DNA of 64,000 nt, taken from NCBI GenBank assembly GCA_033002965.1, contig JAURVB010013825.1, positions 1-64,000 of the forward strand. The letters are read 5' to 3'. This DNA comes from Piper betle (taxonomy: Eukaryota; Streptophyta; Magnoliopsida; Piperales; Piperaceae). The notes under the pieces are model-generated. The model saw only the letters and a list, made by a program, of their open reading frames with translations, did no database searches and was not told the DNA's origin. The number at the start of each line of letters is the position of its first letter. Position 1 is the first letter of the stretch. Below, piece after piece: positions 57,489-64,000 of the stretch. The position numbers and the translations under genes are program-made.

Positions 57489-60400
57489 ATGGGCTTTGTT
57501 CAATATGCTTTCTTCCTTCTTTTTTCTTCTCCACTTTCAGTGTATTGTCTTCAGTGGCATTATTCTTGAGCAATGACACTGACAGGGCTGCACTGCTGCA
57601 ATTCAAGGCTGCATTTGGTAGCAGCTCCGACCATGTTCTAAGGTCATGGAATGACACCACCCATTTCTGCAATTGGGAAGGGATCACCTGTGGGCATCGG
57701 CACCAAAGAGTGAGGCTCATAGACCTGCATGGTCTTGGCTTGGAAGGGACCATCCCTCCTTATCTTGGGAACCTTAGCTTTCTAAGAGGGATCAACTTGA
57801 ATTACAAAAAGTTCCATGGCCAAATTCCTCCCCAGCTTGGTCTACTCCACAGGCTTGAGGATTTAAACCTGAGTTACAACTCACTCGCAGGACAGATTCC
57901 AATCAACATATCCCATTGTTCAAATCTGAGGGTCCTTAATCTTGGTAGAAACCAGCTATTGGGTCCAATTCACGCTCAACTCACCACCTTCCCAAAGCTT
58001 CTTGTGATGGGTCTTATTAAAAATGGATTTAATGGGATTATACGACCCCCTCGATGGGTAACCTGACCACTCTTCGACATCTGCGTCTTGCATTTAACAA
58101 TCTAACCGGTCAAATTCACCATACCCTGGGAAGAATGAAAAGTTTAAAAGTACTAATTCTATCATCAAACTCTCTCTTTGGAACAATACCCCACTCTGTT
58201 TATAACATTTCCTCTTTGACAACAATTTCTCTTAACAATAATCAACTCCAAGGAAACCTTCCCATGAACATGGGACTGGCTCTGGCGAATCTTGAAATGT
58301 TTGCTGCAACAAGTAACCGCCTTGTAGGCTTTGTTCCAATTTCTTTGTCCAATGCTTCACAACTGCAAGTATTTCTAATCGGCGAAAACAGGTTCAGTGG
58401 CACAGTCCCTAAAAATATAGGGAACTTGAGATATCTCACAAACTTGGGGCTATGGGATAATCACCTTAGAAATGATGACCATTTAAATTTTCTGGATTCG
58501 TTGGCAAATTGCTCTGAGTTAGCTTACCTGAGTGTATATGAAAACTCTTTCACGGGACGGATATCATCCATATCCAATCTTTCTTCTAAATTTGTAGGGC
58601 TGGATTTGTCAGCAAACAGATTCTATGGCAACCTGCCCCAAAATTTTGGAAATTTGGTGGGATTACAATTCCTCAATATACAAACTAACTCTTTGACAGG
58701 TAATATTCCGCCACGTATTGGGATGCTTTCTGAACTGGCAACGCTTAGCTTGTCTGTGAATAATCTTCATGGAGGAATTCCACCTTCCATTTGCAATGGA
58801 AGCAACTTTCTTGAATTGTACCTAGCTGATAACAAGTTAGAGGGTCAAATACCATCTAGTATAGGGAAATGCAACAAACTACTTACATTGCAAATATTAG
58901 GAAACAACCTCGACGGTAGCATACCCAAAGAGCTTTTCACAATTTCTTCCTTGTCCATTTTTTTAGATATTTCTGACAATTTTCTAAATGGAACATTACC
59001 CATAGAAATTTCAAATTGGAAGAATTTAGGGATTCTTTCCGTCAGCAACAATAGATTGATTGGCGAGATTCCTAGCTCTTTAGGATCTTGTACAAGCTTG
59101 GAGAGCCTCTATCTACAAGGTAATTTTTTCCAAGGAAGCATTCCTGTGTCTCTTGCGAATGTAAAAAACCTACAAAAAATAGACTTTTCAGAAAACAATC
59201 TTTCAGGTCCCATTCCAATCTTTCTTGGGGAACTAAAATCGTTGGAGAACCTTAACTTGTCATTCAATAACTTCGAGGGAGTTGTTCCTAACAAGGGAGT
59301 CTTTCAAAATGCAAGTAGAGTAGACTTGAAGGGGAACAAACTGCTCTGTGCTGGTCCTCTCATTCATCATTTACAAGCATGTGCAACAGAAGTCTATGGT
59401 AAAAAAAAGCCCATAATTATGCATGTGATAATCCCATTGTTATGCTGCTCATTCATCTTCTCCCTCTCGTGTTTCATGGGTGTTCATTAATGGAGAAAAA
59501 AATCAAAGAAGGAGATACCATCTACACCCATTCTTGGTGAGAATCATCGAAAAGTCTCATACGAGAATTTGATGACGGCAACCAATGGAGTTCTCATCCC
59601 AAAGTTTGGTAGGTGTGGGAAGATATGGGACAGTGTATAAAGGAGAACTGGAACAACATGGAACCGTTGTTGCAATCAAGGTGTTAAACCATCAATTGCA
59701 TGGAGCAGCTAAGACATTCAGTGCCGAATGCAAAGCCTTGAGAAACATCAAGCATCGCAATCTTGTGAAGATTATAACGTCCTGTTCAAGCATAGACCAT
59801 CGAGGCAATGACTTCAAAGCTTTGGTGTTTGAGTTTATTCCTAATGGGAGCTTGGAGTCTCGGCTATATAAATCACCCAACCCAGAGCAAACATTAGAAC
59901 ATCTGAATTTAATTCAAAGGCTAAATGTGGCCATTGATGCAGCTTCAGCACTGGATTATCTTCATAATCAGTGCCATGATTCAAACATTCATTGTGACTT
60001 GAAGCCAAGCAATATTCTTCTTGACGATGAAATGGTAGCACATGTTGGTGATTTTGGATTGGCTAAGTTTGTCAATGTGGGTCCAAATAATCCATCCCAA
60101 GGTGGAAGTAGTTCAATGGCAATCAAGGGAACCATTGGGTATGTTCCTCCAGGTAATCATATTTCTTCTAATCAAGACATTTTCTTTTTTCTATTTCCCT
60201 TCCAACTTGTTGATTGGTATTAATAGTAAGATGGTTGACTTGCAGAGTATGGTATAGGAGGCGAGATATCCACAAGGGGAGATGTGTATAGTTACGGAGT
60301 TGTTCTGCTTGAGTTGTTTATCGGAAAGAGGCCAACTGATGAGGTTTCACTTAAAGGATTAAGCATCCATGAATATGTGAAGCAAGCTTTTCCTCGACAA

Positions 60401-60601
60401 GTTGCAGAGATAGTTGATCCTAAACTCGTTCCCGATGAGGTTCACAACCATGGCGATACAATGGAATGTTTAGTGACGATTCGTCAAGTTGGAATAGCTT
60501 GCACAATGATGTCATCCCATGAACGTCCAACAATCAATGTTGTGCTCAAAGATGTTCATGCAGCTCGAAGCTCCTTTCTTCGTTACAATAACTTAATTTG
60601 A
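57489..60601 (+). pseudogene. near full-length LRR-XII receptor-kinase pseudogene
   Basis: It has the full architecture of the intact gene: LRRNT, about 22 LRRs, membrane helix, kinase, the intron at 60153-60245 and the second exon. Kinase motifs are all kept: GVGRYGTVYKG, VAIK, HCDLKPSN (non-RD), DFG. Four lesions separate the parts: the signal-peptide ATG is one base out of frame with the LRRs, two extra bases near 58045 (ACGACCCCCTCG), a TAA at 59488-59490 just after the membrane helix, and one extra base near 59590 (GGAGTTCTC). The downstream kinase frame of about 310 codons after splicing is free of stops. It could be recent decay or, less likely, sequencing errors in a live gene. Confidence 0.88.
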
Positions 60602-61125
60602 TGAAACAAACAAACAGTGGGTCGCGTGGTGCTTGTTGATTTATTATCTTCTCTCATCTTTATTTATTTTCAATTTTTATGTCATCATTCCAACATAAGT
60701 TACAACTTCATTAGGCTGTATTTTAAGGATTTTGTCTAATATGCCTTGCCATGACAAAATCACAACTCAAATAGTTTAATTTAATGGACACAAGATTTTA
60801 TTATGAGAAGCCCGTGTCAAAACTTTCTCATGGCTTTGCTACACTGCTTTGACACGGGAGGCCATGACAAATATTTTGTCATGGTTTCGTGCATGTTGTC
60901 GTGACAAATTTCCCTTGACAAGTTTAGGGGAGGAGGCCTCCTTATTTTGTTTCACAATGTTCCTCATCTTTCTTCTCTTCCATGATCATCTTCTCCCAAA
61001 ACGTGCAGAAATTTCTTTTCCCCGATGCAACCAAGACTATGTACAAGTGATTAAGATGTTTTATGTAAAAATTTGAGGGGTGGAACCGAAAAAAGTCATT
61101 GGTTGGTTGGTGACACAGGATGACC
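60602..61125 (+). other. 3' flank of the pseudogene, without the TRIM insertion
   Basis: Parallels 40459-40697 and 41441-41661. At ~60885-60905 it reads GGTTTCGTGCATGTTGTCGT, the uninterrupted form of the TRIM target. 61126-61362 behind it shows nothing I recognise. Confidence 0.6.
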
Positions 61126-61362
61126 ATGTAACTTGTTTCTTTGTACTTAGCTTCCACTCTTAGAGTTCTTCAGGAACAATAGATTGCTATTCGACTTCTT
61201 CCAAATTTTGTGGTAAGGCTTCATTTTTGAACTTCCTGAAGTGGCCAAGCCTACAAGACATTCTTGATTCCCTTAAGGCATCCCGTATTTGCTTGACTTC
61301 AAGTTAGGCTATTTCCAACATCCTCGTTTACATCCGTGCATATATAAATTACAGATTGTTTG

Positions 61363-61998
61363 TGTTAATATTTGTAATTATATGAATGATATATAGCTCA
61401 TTGTCACACTCGGAATAATAAAGGAAACTCGAAATACCAACAAAGATGATTGTTTGTTGTTCCATTGAGGATGAATGGTCTCAAAGCTTCTTTATAAATT
61501 GAGTTTCATTTGCCTTATTCTAAAAACAAGTCAAACAAAGAAAGACAAGACAAGAGGAAAGAAAAAGAGAAGAGATATAAAGATAAAAAGAAGGGGAAAA
61601 TATTATTCAAGAGTTTAATCTTATATGGAATATTGAGAGAGAGAAATCTTGTAATCTCAATAGTATAGGTTGAGTGAGTAATCTTCTTGTATATCTCTAT
61701 ATGTTTAATGACTATAATATTTGGTTGAAGTAGTGAACTTTTCGTTGTTGTCCCGAGGTTTTGTTTTATCATATTTCTCAGGCATATTTTTCCCATACTT
61801 GTGTTCGTTGTTGTTGATCTCCAATTTTTGGGGATTTTTCTCAACAATTGGCATCGTCTGTGGGAACTTTCATTCAATCGGATCTTGATTTGAGTGGAAG
61901 TCATGGTAGACACTTCCAACATTGGGAAAATTGAGAAATTTGATGGAACAAATTATTAATGGTGGAGGATGCAGATTGAGGATCATCTATATGAGAAG
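61363..61998 (+). mobile_element. copia derivative, LTR and start of gag, plus strand
   Basis: An LTR of 484 bp (61363-61846, TGTTAATATTTG...TTCTCAACA), then ATTGGCATCGTCTGTGGG as primer site, then gag from the ATG at 61903 (MVDTSNIGKIEKFDGTNY) with a TAA at 61957-61959 where the relatives have glutamine. It stops at LYEKC by junction with unrelated sequence. It is the only member in this orientation and more diverged than the others. Confidence 0.85.
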
Positions 61999-63208
61999 TG
62001 TCGGGGCTATTCTATGGCAAAATTTTTCGTTCACCAAACACGCACCGCACGGCGTATTTCCTTCCCGAAAACACTAGCCTTCCACAAGTTACGCAATCTA
62101 GAATGCACTCCCGGAAGCAAACTCCCAAACACTACTCCTTGTGTTCGGTCACAACTCCTAGCACCAAGGTTTACCAATCACAATATCGGCAAATGTCTCC
62201 ACCCAATACTGCTGCACCACTCAGCCCTTCTCTCGATCACGCGTGCTTGATCATGCCACAAGCACCAATACAGAGTTCTTAGTAGCTGTTTCGAGAACCA
62301 AGCAGCACAACCACAACAACTGCCCGATCACCCCAAATACTAGTATCCGTATAAGGGGTGTGCCATCTACCCTAGCTTGTCTCAACAATGTCCTCGTAAC
62401 GATGGCCTTGTAAACTTCGACCAGGACCCGGCTACAGAAGTTCCTTGTCTAAAACGACAATCAACAAGCAAAACACAGAGATACGGAAAACACTCCCAAC
62501 CTTATATTATTCACCAAATACAATGATTACAAGTACTCTACCTAACCTCAAGCACTTGCTTGGCCTGTGGGCAGCCCCCCACCAGCCTTGCCCCAATGCT
62601 ACCTAACCTCACAAAGGGACTAGAGAATTGCTATCACACAAGCAACCCTCTCGACACAACCCCAAGTCTTCCCCCACGGTCGACTTGTTACATGCAATTC
62701 TATCGAACAAGACAAAGTATGTAGGCTGCGGGACTCACAACGTGTACCTTGATTCTGGCAGACCTCCCAATGAAGTTCCAGTCCTTCCTCGTAAAGAACA
62801 AGCTGCAGCAACTCCACGAGTCTCCTTCTCTCTCGGTTATCTCTTCCCTCAATAGATCTCACACTATTCCTCTCAATGGCTTCTCTGCACAATAAGGTGT
62901 CCTTCTTTCTCCTTCTTTCCACAAGAGGTCGTTATCCTCTTATATAGGCATTCAACTCCCTGTATATCTTCAACCCTAGAAGATATTCTCTAGATTCGTT
63001 AACGCATCCATCTCCATGCTTATCCAAATCCTTAGTTGCAATATTCTGTTCGTGATTAGCCATAGGATATCATAATGATTATCCATAGGATAACATAATC
63101 TTTCCCCAAGATATGATCCATGCTTATCTCCACGAACCAGGCACAAATCCTTCGGCTGCACCGCTGTTTCGTTGTGAGAGGTATTTGTATTGTTTTCTGA
63201 ATAGAGTA
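61999..63208. other. unclassified inserted sequence
   Basis: It lies between the cut gag and the start of the second LRR block. Composition is higher in GC than the surroundings, with phrases such as AACAAGCAAAACACAGAG and TTATATAGGCATTCAACTCCC that look like an LTR read backwards. Open frames of 60-100 codons on both strands have no known motif. No partner repeat is in the window. Confidence 0.4.
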
Positions 63209-64000
63209 AGATGATGAAAAAGAATTTTTTATTGTTTATTTTAATGTGAAAGTGAGACCAGAGGTTTATGTGCATTGAGTTCTACACGGGAACTGACACA
63301 TGAATTGGTTAGTCTTTGCTTCAAAATCATTTCCACTTCTTAATTTAATGCAATATGAGCCTATCTATAATAATATATACATCTCAAATATTCGAAATTG
63401 GGGACACCAAGTTCGGTGGCAAGGTCCCTTTAAATATAGGGAGCTTGAGATATCTCACAAACTTGGGCCTAGGTGCTAATCATCTTGGAGATGATAATGA
63501 TTTTAGGTTTCTGAATTCGTTGGCAAATTACTCCCACTTACATTACCAGGATTAATATCATAACTCTTTAGGGGTCATGCGTCATTCATATCTAATCTTT
63601 CTTCAAAATTGAGTGGGCTGGAATTGTCAGATAATACATTCTACGGTGAACTGCCCCAGATATTGAAAATTTTGTGGGCTTGCAACGCCGAAGCTTTCTC
63701 AGCTGAAAATACTCAATTTATCTACAAATATTCTTCATGGAATAATTCCACCTTCCATTTGCAATGGAAGCAAGTTGCTTCGACATTTCCTAGTTGATAA
63801 CAATTTAGAGGGTAGCATACCATCTAAATTACATTGCACATATCAATGAACAACCATAGTGGTAGCATACCAAAAGAGCTTTTCACAATTTCTTCCTTAT
63901 AATTTTTTTAGATATTTCTCACAATTTGCTAAATGGAACTCTGATTTAAATTATTGATTCCAATTTTTTCAATGGTCCTGAAGTTGAAGAGATGCCGCCG
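63209..64000 (+). pseudogene. second copy of the LRR fragment block, incomplete at the window edge
   Basis: Follows 55856-56660. LRR coding starts near 63355 (FEIGDTKFGGKVPLNIGSLR), but a stop after HLHYQD, a short deletion near 63570, a one-base change in frame around 63690 and a ~30-bp loss near 63820 break it. It is thus more decayed than its twin. Sequence continues beyond the window. Confidence 0.85.

Overview
The window reads as nuclear DNA of a flowering plant, most likely a eudicot. The support is one spliced leucine-rich-repeat receptor kinase gene of the EFR/FLS2/Xa21 type (LRR-XII) with a single phase-1 intron, many decayed relatives of it, long AT-rich spacers, and several plant-type LTR retrotransposons. 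I see no bacterial features, no CRISPR array, and no tRNA or rRNA gene. The species cannot be named from what is here.

Layout. 1-4520: 5' part of a broken minus-strand Ty1/copia element. 4620-16985: fragments of the receptor-kinase family (4620-5230, 5777-7165, 15080-16055, 16385-16985) separated by duplicated flanks and a short copia derivative (10469-12383). 16986-34305: a pile of related long LTRs. Its core is a 10.6-kb non-autonomous LTR element (17202-27847) with target duplication CATAA, primer site and polypurine tract. It sits inside an older LTR, and a 1.16-kb element with target duplication CGCAG sits inside its own left LTR. Beyond are a foldback structure (29861-30436) and a very diverged third LTR. 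34306-37322: AT-rich flank and promoter. 37323-40458: the only intact gene, a 1012-residue non-RD receptor kinase. 40459-43043: its 3' flank, hit by a TRIM-like mini-retrotransposon and then joined to a kinase pseudogene. 43044-54020: a second copy of the 7-14.6 kb landscape, with an extra tandem duplication. 54021-64000: more receptor-kinase copies, among them a near full-length pseudogene (57489-60601) and two copies of an LRR block (55856 and 63209, the second running off the window).

How it fits together. This is a receptor-kinase cluster that expanded by segmental duplication and then decayed, with retrotransposons nesting in and between the copies. Several copies share identical lesions, such as a stop at the codon for the catalytic lysine at 6770 and 42114, so already dead genes were duplicated. 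No multi-gene pathway is encoded. If something here is functional, it is the receptor at 37323-40458, which by family would be a plasma-membrane pattern-recognition receptor with unknown ligand. Identities and copy boundaries were judged by eye and are approximate; no alignment or database search was run.
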